Shown piece by piece: positions 51,687-59,783 of a stretch of DNA of 64,000 nt. The position numbers and the translations under genes are program-made. The DNA is taken from positions 3,343,154 to 3,407,153 of the forward strand of contig NZ_JH719942.1 of assembly GCF_000275825.1 (NCBI RefSeq), in the 5' to 3' direction. Below the pieces are notes generated by a model. It saw nothing but the letters and a program-made list of their open reading frames with translations. It was not told the origin of the DNA and did not search any database. The DNA is from Saprospira grandis DSM 2844 (GTDB lineage: Bacteria > Bacteroidota > Bacteroidia > Chitinophagales > Saprospiraceae). The stretch's first letter is position 1. The number at the start of each line of letters is the position of its first letter.

Positions 51687-53888
51687 TTATCGGAGTTGCG
51701 TGAGTTCTGAGCGCAAAAGTTTAATTTTCTGGTTAAGGTCTTTGAGTTTATGTTCCTCGCCATGTAATTCTATGAGCAGGTCGTTGCGGGTTTTGAGTAG
51801 TTTTCGGTAAGATTTATCGAGGAGTTTGTCATCGAGTTGAGATTCTTGGCGAATTTCTTTAGAGGCTTTTTTGACAATATCCTCAATTTTGATTTTGTGT
51901 GTTTTTCCTTCTTGGAGCAGTTCTTTTTGGGTTTGGTCGTAGCGATTTTGAATAAGTTGCAGTTCTTGTTCAAAGTTCTTTTTCCAGTCTTCTAGTTGCC
52001 GAGCAATTTGTACTTCTTGGCTTTTGTCTATGTCTTCGGCTCCTGCCCAATAGGGCAATTGTTGTAGTTTTTGCTCGGGGCTATGGCCCAGGATCTGGTT
52101 ATAGGGTGGGTTTTGCAAGTACTTTTGATACTGTTGGCGAAGCGCTCGGATTTCCTTGGCTTCGGCTCGCATCAGTTCTCTAGCTTTTTGGTCTTGCACC
52201 TTAATTTGGTAGCTTTCTTGGGCAATATCGGCTTGGATTCTTTGGTTGGCCGAGCGTACATTTTTGCCATAGGTATTTTGGAAATTGCGCTCTCTTTTTT
52301 CCTTGAGTTTTAGCAAGGTGTCTAGTTCTTGGCGAATATCCTGTACCTTTTGCTTGAGCTTGACTCTTTCTGTAAACAGGCTATATTGTTTATCTTCTAG
52401 GTAGCGGCGGCGTTGGGCTTTGGTCAGGGCCATTTGTTCTTGGGCAAACTCGAGTAATTGACTTACTTTTTTACCCACAAACCTCAGGATACTTTGGCCC
52501 GAGCTAATGAGCAGTGGAATAACCATAAAGATCCAGCTAGTTGGGCTCGTAATGAGGTTGAAGATGGTTCTTGGAATAAAGAAAAAGAGCTCGGAGAGCA
52601 CCTCAAAAGCGGTGGCAAAATCAAAGTCGTCAGAGACGACACCAATGAGGAAGACAAAGACCACAATAACGACAAAGACAATTCCGACAAACTTCAGCAA
52701 ATTGAGGGCAATTCGTCCAGCAGTTTTGTAGAGTTTCATTGTTTTGTCTCTAAACAGCTTTGGGCTCATGCCTCCATCCTCCAGTTGTTTTTGTAAGTCC
52801 TTGAGCTCTGGTGCGGCCAGTTTGAGCTCGGCTACGGCTCGGCTGACGGCTAGTTCGTACCAGTTTTGCTGTTGTTTATGTTCTACGGCAAGAACCTTAG
52901 AGGGCAGCGGTCGGTCAATCAGCAAAAGGGGGCTATTCATAAAGGTGCTGCCCCATTCTTCAGCCGAAATGCGTTCTTCTGCCTGCTGATGGCCCGCAAC
53001 AAAGCTTCGGTTAAAAAGGGCTTGAATTTCTTCCTCTAGCTCTTCAAATTGCCGATGCGGAGGCGGGATCACACTAAATAGCTCTTGCCGATGGTGCACA
53101 TAAAGGCCCTGATGAATCTTATCGCCCAAAGAAACCATATGGTCATAAGGCGGTAGGGCAGAGGCTGCAAAGGGGTGAATCCCCAACAAAAGGCGATAAA
53201 AAATAACGGCCAAGCTAAACTCATCCCAACTTTTGGGAATAGGCTGTTCGCCAGGGCGGAGGCCATCATAATACTCTGGGGGCGTGTATTCTGGCGTCAC
53301 CACCGTAGCGGGAAAAACAGTTTGCCCATTTTCCACCACCTCAATAGAATCCATATCCACCAGCGCAATTAAGCCATTGCTCTGAATCAGGACATTATCG
53401 GGCTTGAGGTCTACCAAAACATAACGATCACTGGCGTGCAATTGAGAAACGGCAGCGGCAATATTATAGCAAATTTTCATCCGAAGGCGCCAGGCATCTT
53501 CATGCCCAAAGGCCAGGCGTTGCCAAGCACGGCCTAGGCGTTTGGGCAAACTAGGGGCACAGAGCACCTCCAGCTTTTCTCCTTTGGCCTTGGGCATCAG
53601 GTAGCCCACAAAATTATCCTGAGCATCATAAAGCAGTTGGTCTACCCAAATAATGGGCTGATGCTGGCCTTCCTGCTCTACATTGGGCCGATTATTAAGC
53701 ATATAGCTCAGCTTCTCCTCTCGGCTTTCGCTGTTGCGCTTATGCGGATGATAAATTTTGGCCACATAATCCAAATAACGAACGGGATGCTCAATAGCAT
53801 ACAGACCGCCCTCCCCTCCACTTGCAAAGGGTTTGTCGGGCACACTGATGGCCTCTTTACTGCCGGCTATATAAAACTGTTGGGGCAT
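51687..53888 (-). CDS. Ser/Thr kinase-like protein with membrane segments and coiled coil (TerY-P-type triad)
   Basis: 733 residues. Kinase domain at about 15-310: Gly-rich FASGGEGGLY (21-30), Lys 44 in YVAKIYHPHK, catalytic loop LVDLKPDNVLI with Asp 160 and Asn 165, and metal-binding Asp 178 in VDMDSIEV (DFG replaced by DMD). The APE-region is PEYTPPEYYDG. The catalytic residues are kept, so it may be active. Two hydrophobic stretches lie at about 393-420 and 432-462, then a coiled coil of about 250 residues to the end. Directly upstream on the same strand are a PP2C phosphatase and a VWA protein; together they match the kinase/PP2C/TerY-like VWA triad known from Ter-associated systems. A class B repeat lies between this gene and the phosphatase gene. 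Confidence 0.88.
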   Translation of the reverse strand: MPQQFYIAGSKEAISVPDKPFASGGEGGLYAIEHPVRYLDYVAKIYHPHKRNSESREEKLSYMLNNRPNVEQEGQHQPIIWVDQLLYDAQDNFVGYLMPKAKGEKLEVLCAPSLPKRLGRAWQRLAFGHEDAWRLRMKICYNIAAAVSQLHASDRYVLVDLKPDNVLIQSNGLIALVDMDSIEVVENGQTVFPATVVTPEYTPPEYYDGLRPGEQPIPKSWDEFSLAVIFYRLLLGIHPFAASALPPYDHMVSLGDKIHQGLYVHHRQELFSVIPPPHRQFEELEEEIQALFNRSFVAGHQQAEERISAEEWGSTFMNSPLLLIDRPLPSKVLAVEHKQQQNWYELAVSRAVAELKLAAPELKDLQKQLEDGGMSPKLFRDKTMKLYKTAGRIALNLLKFVGIVFVVIVVFVFLIGVVSDDFDFATAFEVLSELFFFIPRTIFNLITSPTSWIFMVIPLLISSGQSILRFVGKKVSQLLEFAQEQMALTKAQRRRYLEDKQYSLFTERVKLKQKVQDIRQELDTLLKLKEKRERNFQNTYGKNVRSANQRIQADIAQESYQIKVQDQKARELMRAEAKEIRALRQQYQKYLQNPPYNQILGHSPEQKLQQLPYWAGAEDIDKSQEVQIARQLEDWKKNFEQELQLIQNRYDQTQKELLQEGKTHKIKIEDIVKKASKEIRQESQLDDKLLDKSYRKLLKTRNDLLIELHGEEHKLKDLNQKIKLLRSELTQLR

Positions 53889-53937
53889 AGTTTAAAAATG
53901 GATAGAAGATAAAGGAGAACAGCGCATATATTTTTTC

Positions 53938-54086
53938 TTTGGGGCTTCCCCTCGCTGCGCTCGGGTCGGGCTGTTTCGCAGCTCGCTGCTCGCTCGGCCC
54001 TGCGCGGGCTTTGCCCGCTGGGTCTGCCGCCTGCGGCGGCCCTGCTGTCCATCCCTAAGCCAAGGCGCTTCGCGCCTTTCTAGACC
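53938..54086. repeat. Structured intergenic repeat, copy 21 (class B variant, reverse)
   Basis: Terminal pair is GGCTT (53943-53947) with AAGCC (54057-54061), a compensatory variant seen only here (class B otherwise GGCTG/CAGCC). Palindromes GCGGGCTTTGCCCGC and GCCGCCTGCGGCGGC; final hairpin AAGGCGCTTCGCGCCTT. It lies inside the triad between phosphatase stop and kinase start. Confidence 0.9.
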
Positions 54087-54087
54087 T

Positions 54088-54963
54088 TTAAATATTTTTT
54101 TCTTGGGGCACTTCGGCTAGACGAACGGCCAAAATCATACTTTTGTCGTCAATCTCATGCTTAAATTGCTTGGTGCCGGCGGTCAAAAAGCCGCTCCATA
54201 GTGTATTGATTTCTTTTTGGCTTTTTTTCTCTTTATAGAGTTGGCGCAAACCGGGCACATTGGGCTCAAAAAAGCGAGGGAATGGCCTGTTGGGATCGCT
54301 GTATTTTTTGGTCTTGGGGTCAAAGATATTAACCTCAAAAGCGGCCTTTTCACAGCCGTCGCTCATTAGGGCAAAGGCCCGAATTGGGCCAGTAGTGACC
54401 GAGCTTTCAATATATTCCTCAATGCCGGCGGGGTTCCAAATTCTAGAGGTAATAAAGACCGTTTCATTGGCTTCATTGCCTCTATAGGGCGCTATAAGAG
54501 CCTTCCATTGGCCAGGGGCATCGGAGTAGGCGGCCCGGCCATCGCCAATATGAACGCTCAGCAGGGCGCCTTCACAATAGAGCGTAGCCAAAACGGTACA
54601 AGCCAATTGAGGCAATGGAATCTCTCTTTTTTCGGCAAACTGCATTAGGCGTTGCATCACTAGTTGCAGGGCTCTTTGGGCCTCTTTGCGCCAAGTTTGT
54701 TCATCGGGTAGTTGGCTGGGCGACCAAGCACAGCGCTGAATCACTTCCTCTAAACAATGGGCCGTATTTCGGGCCACAAAATCAGACCCAATATGTGATT
54801 GGGCCGCAGAACCTGCACCATCGCAGACCACCGCCACCCCCCAATCTTTATTGATTTGGTGATGTGCGGTACTATCTTGGCAGGGGATGCCCGACTGAAT
54901 ATGTCCGTTGCCAATTACCGAAGCATAGGCTAAGACCCAAGGGCTTTTTTCTTCCTGATTCAT
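54088..54963 (-). CDS. PP2C-family protein phosphatase
   Basis: 291 residues from ATG 54961-54963; the longer frame starts with TTG. PP2C motifs are in order: VIGNGHIQSGIPCQDS, GVAVVCDGAGSAAQSHIGS (metal Asp), LACTVLATLYCEG, SVHIGDGRAAY, AFALMSDGCEKA and DDKSMILAVRLAE. The acidic metal ligands are kept. It should remove phosphate from Ser/Thr residues set by the neighbouring kinase. It is between the VWA gene (99 bases upstream after a hairpin) and the kinase gene on the same strand. Confidence 0.92.
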   Translation of the reverse strand: MNQEEKSPWVLAYASVIGNGHIQSGIPCQDSTAHHQINKDWGVAVVCDGAGSAAQSHIGSDFVARNTAHCLEEVIQRCAWSPSQLPDEQTWRKEAQRALQLVMQRLMQFAEKREIPLPQLACTVLATLYCEGALLSVHIGDGRAAYSDAPGQWKALIAPYRGNEANETVFITSRIWNPAGIEEYIESSVTTGPIRAFALMSDGCEKAAFEVNIFDPKTKKYSDPNRPFPRFFEPNVPGLRQLYKEKKSQKEINTLWSGFLTAGTKQFKHEIDDKSMILAVRLAEVPQEKNI

Positions 54964-55022
54964 AAGCAATAAAAAGTCGAGGGTTGGCAGCTTTGCCTCC
55001 CCCCTTATTCTAAATTATAGGG

Positions 55023-55056
55023 AAGCAGTTCTTGAGTGAATCCTCAAGAACTGCTT
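55023..55056 (-). other. Strong hairpin between VWA and PP2C genes
   Basis: A perfect 14-bp stem (55023-55036 with 55043-55056) with a 6-base loop lies 11 bases after the VWA stop. There is no T run behind it on the minus strand, so it could be a partial terminator or an RNA stability element that sets the ratio of VWA to phosphatase. Confidence 0.6.
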
Positions 55057-55067
55057 GGCAAAAAAAA

Positions 55068-55736
55068 TTAAAACTTCATTTGGGCCCAATCACTAATAGG
55101 AGGAAGCTCAATGGTTTCTCCTTCTTTAGATTTGGTAATAATGCCAATACTATTGCTCAGCCACTTGAAGAACTCCGAGAACTTATAGCCTGCTAGAGGC
55201 ATAGGCGGAGCGGTGGGTGGGCAGATGCGTTGTAGAGTAGCATGATTGTACCCTTTTACGCCTAGGCCAAAAAACGTAAAGCGCTTGCCTTCAACGGCTT
55301 CTCGGATTTCGGAAGAAAGGCCATTGACATCCTGGTCTCTATCGGGTTCGCCATCGGTAATGAGGACCACAATAGGGCGGTAATAGGGTTGCCCAGTTTC
55401 TTTGTACCATTGTTTGCGTTCTTCTGTTTTGCGCATGGCTTCTCGAACAGCATCGACTAGGCGAGTGGTGCCACTAACCCCCAGAGTAGGCATATCAAAG
55501 CCCTCAATGAGCGAGGGCTCTTGGAGGGTGTTGATTCGGCTGCCAAAAGTAACGACACTAACCTCTAGGCGGTTGGCCGCAATGAGGTCTTCCTCAATAG
55601 CCGCATAAAATTCCTGCAAGCCACGGTTGAGCTCGCGGATAGGTTCGCCACCCATAGAGCCCGAAGTATCGAGGACCAAGGTGCACAAACATTTCTGTTC
55701 GTAATTATCTGGGGTTTCTCCCTGAAAGTAGCTCAT
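55068..55736 (-). CDS. VWA-domain protein, TerY-like
   Basis: 222 residues, essentially a single VWA domain. The MIDAS motif is DTSGS at 23-27 (LVLDTSGSMGGEPIRELNRG), with Thr in GVSGTTRLVDAV and Asp in VLITDGEPDRDQDVN, so metal binding is likely. The ending EFFKWLSNSIGIITKS resembles TerY-like proteins. First gene of the VWA/PP2C/kinase triad. The triad in other bacteria is linked to tellurite/stress (Ter) or surface-sensing systems, though no TerC, TerD or other Ter gene is in this window. Confidence 0.9.
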   Translation of the reverse strand: MSYFQGETPDNYEQKCLCTLVLDTSGSMGGEPIRELNRGLQEFYAAIEEDLIAANRLEVSVVTFGSRINTLQEPSLIEGFDMPTLGVSGTTRLVDAVREAMRKTEERKQWYKETGQPYYRPIVVLITDGEPDRDQDVNGLSSEIREAVEGKRFTFFGLGVKGYNHATLQRICPPTAPPMPLAGYKFSEFFKWLSNSIGIITKSKEGETIELPPISDWAQMKF

Positions 55737-55838
55737 AATTATATAGATTATTTCAGTTGATGCATGAAGATTTTATCTATTACTTAAGTGTTTTTTTGTT
55801 TTCAAGGTTCAGTAGAGGGCCAATTTATTGGTCCAATT

Positions 55839-56195
55839 GGGCGGCGAAGCCGCCCCTGGCCGCAGGCCAGAACGGCCTAGCGATGTGCAGCAGTGGCCCG
55901 CAGGGCCAGACCGAAGCCCGCAGGGCTGAAGGGCCGAGCAGAGCTGCGAGCTGCGAAACGTAGCGCCGCAAGGCGAAGCCGCAGCGGAGGCCCCAAAACA
56001 GCAGCGAGCTGCGAAACGACAACAAGGTCTTTAGACCGCAGTTCGACGACCAAAGGGAGTAACCGCCGCCATATTATATTCAGCGGAGGCCCCAAAACAG
56101 CAGCGAGCTGCGAAACGACAACAAGGTCTTTAGACCGCAGTTCGACGACCAAAGGGAGTAACCGCCGCCATATTATATTCAGCGGAGGCCCCAAA
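55839..56195. repeat. Composite structured repeat, copy 22 (class A, forward) with 99-bp tandem duplication
   Basis: A full class A copy (outer hairpin GGCGGCGAAGCCGCC, then GGCCTAGCGATGTGCAGC to GGAGGCCCC) is followed by two identical 99-bp units (55984-56082 and 56083-56181). Each has a GGTC-TTTA-GACC hairpin, the module seen inverted in copies 5, 17 and 23. The right edge touches the stop codon of the response regulator gene. Confidence 0.95.
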
Positions 56196-56200
56196 ACAGC

Positions 56201-56920
56201 TTAAAGGCGCTTTTCATTGATAATGGCCAGCAGTTCATCGCGATAATTTTTGCCCACGGGAATACTTTTGCCGTTGAGTTCCAGCATATTGCCTTCTAGC
56301 ATAGCAATTTTGCTGAGGTTGGCGATATAGGATCGATGGACCCTTTTGAAGAGTTGGGCGGGCAGTTTGGCCTCTAGTAACTTCATGGTTTGTAGGGTGA
56401 CGATTCGGCCTTGGGGCGTATGTAAAATAACATAATCCTTGAGTCCTTCAATATAAAAAATTTCGTCAAAACGGACCTTAATTAGTTTTTTATCTGCTTT
56501 GACAAAGATATAGTCGCTTCCTTTTGTTTGGGGGGCTGCGGTTTTTGTTTGTCGTTCTTGTCCTCTATTTTTTTGCAGTCCTACGGCCTTATTGATGGCC
56601 TTGACGAAGCGGTCGAAAGCGATGGGTTTGAGCAGATAATCGACGACATTGAGCTCATAGCTTTCTAGGGCATAATTGGAGTAAGCGGTGGTAAAAATGA
56701 CCAGAGGTGGTTGGGCCAATGTTTTGAGAAAATCGATACCAGAGATTTGGGGCATATGAATATCGAGCAGCATGAGGTCTACGGTTTGGCTATTGAGTTG
56801 TTCAAAAGCTTCGATGGCATTTTGGCAGCTCCCGACGAGTTTCAGGCTGGGTATTTTTTCGATATAGGTTTGCAGAACGTCTCTGGCTAGGGGTTCGTCA
56901 TCAACGATTAAAACATTCAT
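56201..56920 (-). CDS. LytTR-family response regulator
   Basis: 239 residues. Receiver domain at 1-120 with acidic pocket VDDEP, phospho-acceptor Asp 53 (LMLLDIHMPQISG), Thr (FTTAYSNYA) and Lys (YLLKPIAFDRF). LytTR DNA-binding domain at about 135-235 (DYIFVKADKKLIKVRFDEIF, FKRVHRSYIANLSKI, IPVGKNYRDELL). Phosphorylation by the partner kinase should change its binding to promoter DNA. The ATG overlaps the stop of the kinase gene by four bases, so the pair is translationally coupled. Confidence 0.96.
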   Translation of the reverse strand: MNVLIVDDEPLARDVLQTYIEKIPSLKLVGSCQNAIEAFEQLNSQTVDLMLLDIHMPQISGIDFLKTLAQPPLVIFTTAYSNYALESYELNVVDYLLKPIAFDRFVKAINKAVGLQKNRGQERQTKTAAPQTKGSDYIFVKADKKLIKVRFDEIFYIEGLKDYVILHTPQGRIVTLQTMKLLEAKLPAQLFKRVHRSYIANLSKIAMLEGNMLELNGKSIPVGKNYRDELLAIINEKRL

Positions 56921-57981
56921 AGTTTTTCCTTTGTCAGTGTTAAGAGGACCTGATAGCTGCTGGGGTCCTCCATAATTTGGAGTTGGTGTCGTTTGGGGTA
57001 GAGGAGCTCGAGGCGGCGGCGGACATTGCTCAGGCCAATACCTCCTTGGTGATAAAGTTCGCCTTTGGGCTCGCTACTTTTGCTATTTTCTATCCTAAAG
57101 TTAAGTTTTTTTTCTTCAATTTGTAATTCTATCCAAACATAGCCTTCCTCAATGCTATTAGCAAGTCCGTGTTTAAAGGCATTTTCTAGGAAGGGAATAA
57201 AGAGCAGTGGGGGCACTTCTACGCTTTGTGGAAGCGGTTGGGGGTAGTGCAGGGCAATCTGGGCCTTGTCGCCATAGCGGATTTGTTCTAGGGCCAGATA
57301 GTTCTCCATATAACTAATTTCCTTTTGTAGGGGAACCATTTTTTCATTGCATTCATAAAGCATGTAACGCATCATGGCCGAGAGGCGGAGGACCAGCTCT
57401 GGGGCTTTATCGGATTTCTTTAGGCTGAGCGCATAGAGGTTATTGAGGGTGTTAAAGAGGAAGTGGGGATTGATTTGAGACTTAAGAAAACTGAGTTCTG
57501 ATTGCAGGTTTCGCTTTTCTAAATCTCTTTTGATACGCTCTTGAAGCAACCATTCTTTGCCAATTTTTAGGGCCGTACTCAGGCTGAGGACAAAGAAATT
57601 GAAGAGGAAATGAATATGTTGGTTTTTTAGCAGATGTTCTTGTGCCGCCGTATATTCGTCCATTACCCAATATAAACAAATCAGCTCTAGGGGCGTAATG
57701 AGAAAGGTGGCAAAGGTGGCTATCAGAAAGTAGCGGCCTATTTTCTTCTGGGCCAAATACTGGGGCAAAATTTGCCAGAGGTTCCAGTAGACCAAAGCCA
57801 TCACAAAAAACAAATGGATGCCCAAGGTCATGAGTGTAAAGGGCAGCTCTGCCCAGCCATTGTAGTTAATGGTCAGCATCAGATTAAAATAGAGCAGCCA
57901 CAACAACAGATGGTAGAGCCAAGGGCGCTCTACATAGCGCCAAAAGCGGCTCATCCAATTTAAGGGGACAGTCGATTCCAT
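56917..57981 (-). CDS. LytS-type sensor histidine kinase
   Basis: 354 residues. Four hydrophobic helices in the first 145 residues (YHLLLWLLYFNLMLTINY, LGIHLFFVMALVYWNLWQIL, YFLIATFATFLITPLELICL, IHFLFNFFVLSLSTAL). The His_kinase domain has the conserved His in LKSQINPHFLFNTLNNLYAL. The ATPase part shows FIPFLENAFKHGL (N box) and GGIGLSNVRRRLELLYP (G box). There is no large extracytoplasmic sensor, so it may sense a membrane signal. It overlaps the response regulator gene by four bases. Confidence 0.95.
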   Translation of the reverse strand: MESTVPLNWMSRFWRYVERPWLYHLLLWLLYFNLMLTINYNGWAELPFTLMTLGIHLFFVMALVYWNLWQILPQYLAQKKIGRYFLIATFATFLITPLELICLYWVMDEYTAAQEHLLKNQHIHFLFNFFVLSLSTALKIGKEWLLQERIKRDLEKRNLQSELSFLKSQINPHFLFNTLNNLYALSLKKSDKAPELVLRLSAMMRYMLYECNEKMVPLQKEISYMENYLALEQIRYGDKAQIALHYPQPLPQSVEVPPLLFIPFLENAFKHGLANSIEEGYVWIELQIEEKKLNFRIENSKSSEPKGELYHQGGIGLSNVRRRLELLYPKRHQLQIMEDPSSYQVLLTLTKEKL

Positions 57982-58018
57982 AGGTTTTAGTTCTTCACTC
58001 CAAAATTAAGCATTGCTC

Positions 58019-58732
58019 ATGAAGCTATATCATCAATTTATACTAGTGGGGGTTTTGGCCCTAATTGCTCTTTATTTATATTGGGTCGAGCCTAGAAAGG
58101 GGCCTAGTCCCAACGAAAAAGCCGAGGCTTATCAAGAGGTCTTGGCCCAAATTGATCAAAAAAAGCGCATTTTCCAAAAAAAATATAAGGAGGACCAAAT
58201 GCTGGCCATTGCCGAAAGTCGGGCCTTTGTCATGGACCAACTCAGCCAAAATATTTTCCCCGCCTGGTATGGCACGCCTTGGGCTTTTCATGGCACTAGC
58301 CAACAACCGGGGCAGGGAAAAATTGCCTGCGGTTACTTCGTCAGCGGCTGCCTCAAAGATGCCGGCTTTAAGCTCCCTAGGGCCAAAATGGGACAGCAGG
58401 CGGCCTCTGTAATTATCAAGTCTATGGCCGCAAAATCTAGCATTCAGACCTATACCAAAATGTCGGACCTCCATTTTTACCTCAAGCGAGCTAGCCCAGG
58501 CATTTTTATTCTCGGCCTCGATAAACATGTGGGCTTTATCTGGAAAAATGAGGCCGAAGAATGCTTTTTTATCCACTCCTCGGGCATGTACCCCCGCCAA
58601 GTGGTCCAAGAACCGCTAGACAAATCTAAGTCGGTCCTCAAGTCTAAGATCAAAATGGTGGGCGCCCTAGGCCCAAATATGGCGCTTTGGCAAAAATGGA
58701 TGCATAACGAACAAATTAAACTGGCTTCTTAA
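58019..58732 (+). CDS. Membrane-anchored protein with NlpC/P60-like cysteine-peptidase features
   Basis: 237 residues from ATG 58019; the longer frame begins with TTG. One N-terminal membrane anchor (FILVGVLALIALYLYWV, about 7-23). The rest should be periplasmic. A segment FHGTSQQPGQGKIACGYFVS has a Cys placed as in NlpC/P60 (a small-residue Cys turn opening a helix). Later LGLDKHVGFIWKNEAEECFF supplies a His before a strand, and FIHSSG a further polar position. The match is by arrangement only, so peptidoglycan amidase or endopeptidase activity is a hypothesis. It is divergent from the LytS/LytR pair. Confidence 0.65.
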   Translation: MKLYHQFILVGVLALIALYLYWVEPRKGPSPNEKAEAYQEVLAQIDQKKRIFQKKYKEDQMLAIAESRAFVMDQLSQNIFPAWYGTPWAFHGTSQQPGQGKIACGYFVSGCLKDAGFKLPRAKMGQQAASVIIKSMAAKSSIQTYTKMSDLHFYLKRASPGIFILGLDKHVGFIWKNEAEECFFIHSSGMYPRQVVQEPLDKSKSVLKSKIKMVGALGPNMALWQKWMHNEQIKLAS

Positions 58733-58757
58733 CTCCCTCAGAAAGAAGAGCACTCTA

Positions 58758-58786
58758 GGCCCTAAACTTAGGTTTGGGCCTTTTTT
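58758..58786 (+). terminator. Terminator of the NlpC-like gene
   Basis: Stem GGCCC-AAAC with GTTT-GGGCC (one bulged T), 4-base loop TTAG, then six T. Confidence 0.88.
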
Positions 58787-58835
58787 ATGCCCAAAACTTT
58801 CCCTTAGCTATTCAAAATAAAGTGCTATAGGAGGA

Positions 58836-59019
58836 TTTGGGGCGTTACTCCTTTCAGTCGTCGAACTGCGGACTAAAGTCCTTGTTGTCGCTGCGGCTTC
58901 GCCTTGCGGCGCTACGCTACAGGGCTCGCAGGTCTGCTCGGCCCTTCGTCGCCTTCGGCTCCTTGGTCTGCGGCTTCGCCGCCCCCTTTCGCATCGCTAG
59001 GCCGTTTGGCCTTCGGCCA
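58836..59019. repeat. Structured intergenic repeat, copy 23 (class A, reverse, with TAAA-loop module)
   Basis: Begins with the module carrying GGAC-TAAA-GTCC (58870-58881), a compensatory variant of GGTC-TAAA-GACC, then a class A core with inner helix CCCT/AGGG and right end GCATCGCTAGGCC, followed by GGCCTTCGGCC. Confidence 0.9.
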
Positions 59020-59086
59020 TAGCTGCAGCTTGAAAGCCGCAGCCCATTTCGGAACAGCTAAGCAAGTTTGTAGCTGCCCTTTTCTG

Positions 59087-59253
59087 CGCCTAGGGACAAG
59101 CCCCTAGGCTAGCTTTTTCAGACAGCCCTCTAAAGAGGGCCTTTGGATGAGGTTTTTCTTTGCGATAACTACTTAGCAAAGCCCTGTACATAAGCCTTTG
59201 AAGCCCTTTAGGGCTGACTCCATTGGATTAGCCTAGGGGCTTGTCCCTAGGCG
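59087..59253. repeat. 25-bp perfect inverted repeat enclosing a hairpin-rich gene-free segment
   Basis: Arms at 59087-59111 and 59229-59253 are exact reverse complements, and each arm is itself palindromic (CCTAGGG/CCCTAGG type). Inside are GCCCTCTAAAGAGGGC and AGCCCTTTAGGGCT. No open frame of note lies between. No target duplication is seen. It could be a small non-autonomous element or a structured RNA gene. Confidence 0.8.
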
Positions 59254-59340
59254 ACTATTGGCTGAAGTCTAGCAAGCTAAAGACCCAAATTTTATTCTAA
59301 TACACAAAATCCTGAACAGTCCTTCCTGCATTTGCGGTAA

Positions 59341-59676
59341 GCTATTGGCAATTTGTGAAACGGCATTTGTAAAGCAGGGGAAGCTATTCGTAATTTGTGA
59401 AATGGCATTTGTAAACTGGGGGAAGCTATTCGTAATTTGTGAAATGGCATTTGTAAACTGGGGGAAGCTATTCGTAATTTGTGAAATGGCATTTGTAAAG
59501 CAAGGTGTGCTATTCGCAATTTGTGAAACGGCATTTGTAAAGCAGGGTGTGCTATTCGCAATTTGTGAAATGGCATTTGTAAACTCGGGTATGCTATTCA
59601 TAATTTGTGAAACGGCATTTGTAAAGCAGGGGGTGCTATTCGCAATTTGTGAAATGGCATTTGTAAACTGCGGTAA
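59341..59676. repeat. 42-bp minisatellite, eight copies
   Basis: Eight tandem units of exactly 42 bp, no length change, about 80-100 percent alike, plus a partial unit before 59341. Each contains AATTTGTGAAA and GGCATTTGTAAA. Two sub-types alternate: ACGG..AAAGCAGG and ATGG..AAACTGG. Because 42 is divisible by three, several frames stay open on both strands. I see no signal peptide, start context or codon bias that would make either a gene. Confidence 0.95.
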
Positions 59677-59764
59677 GCTATGTTTAGGGGGGCTGCTTTA
59701 GGCTACAGCAAAGAGTACGCATAAAATTTTAAACCGTCTCGCCTATTTTTAAAGCGGGGCTTTG

Positions 59765-59772
59765 TACCTTTG
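59765..59772 (+). promoter_or_regulatory. Candidate -7 box for the lipoprotein gene
   Basis: TACCTTTG matches TAnnTTTG exactly, 12 bases before the ATG at 59784, giving a very short leader. Confidence 0.4.
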
Positions 59773-59783
59773 CGCAAAAAGCG

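Noticed and set aside
59269-59701. Open frames on both strands across the 42-bp array that would encode 14-residue repeat proteins
   Set aside because: The frame stays open only because 42 is a multiple of three; both strands are open, with no signal peptide or upstream gene signals.
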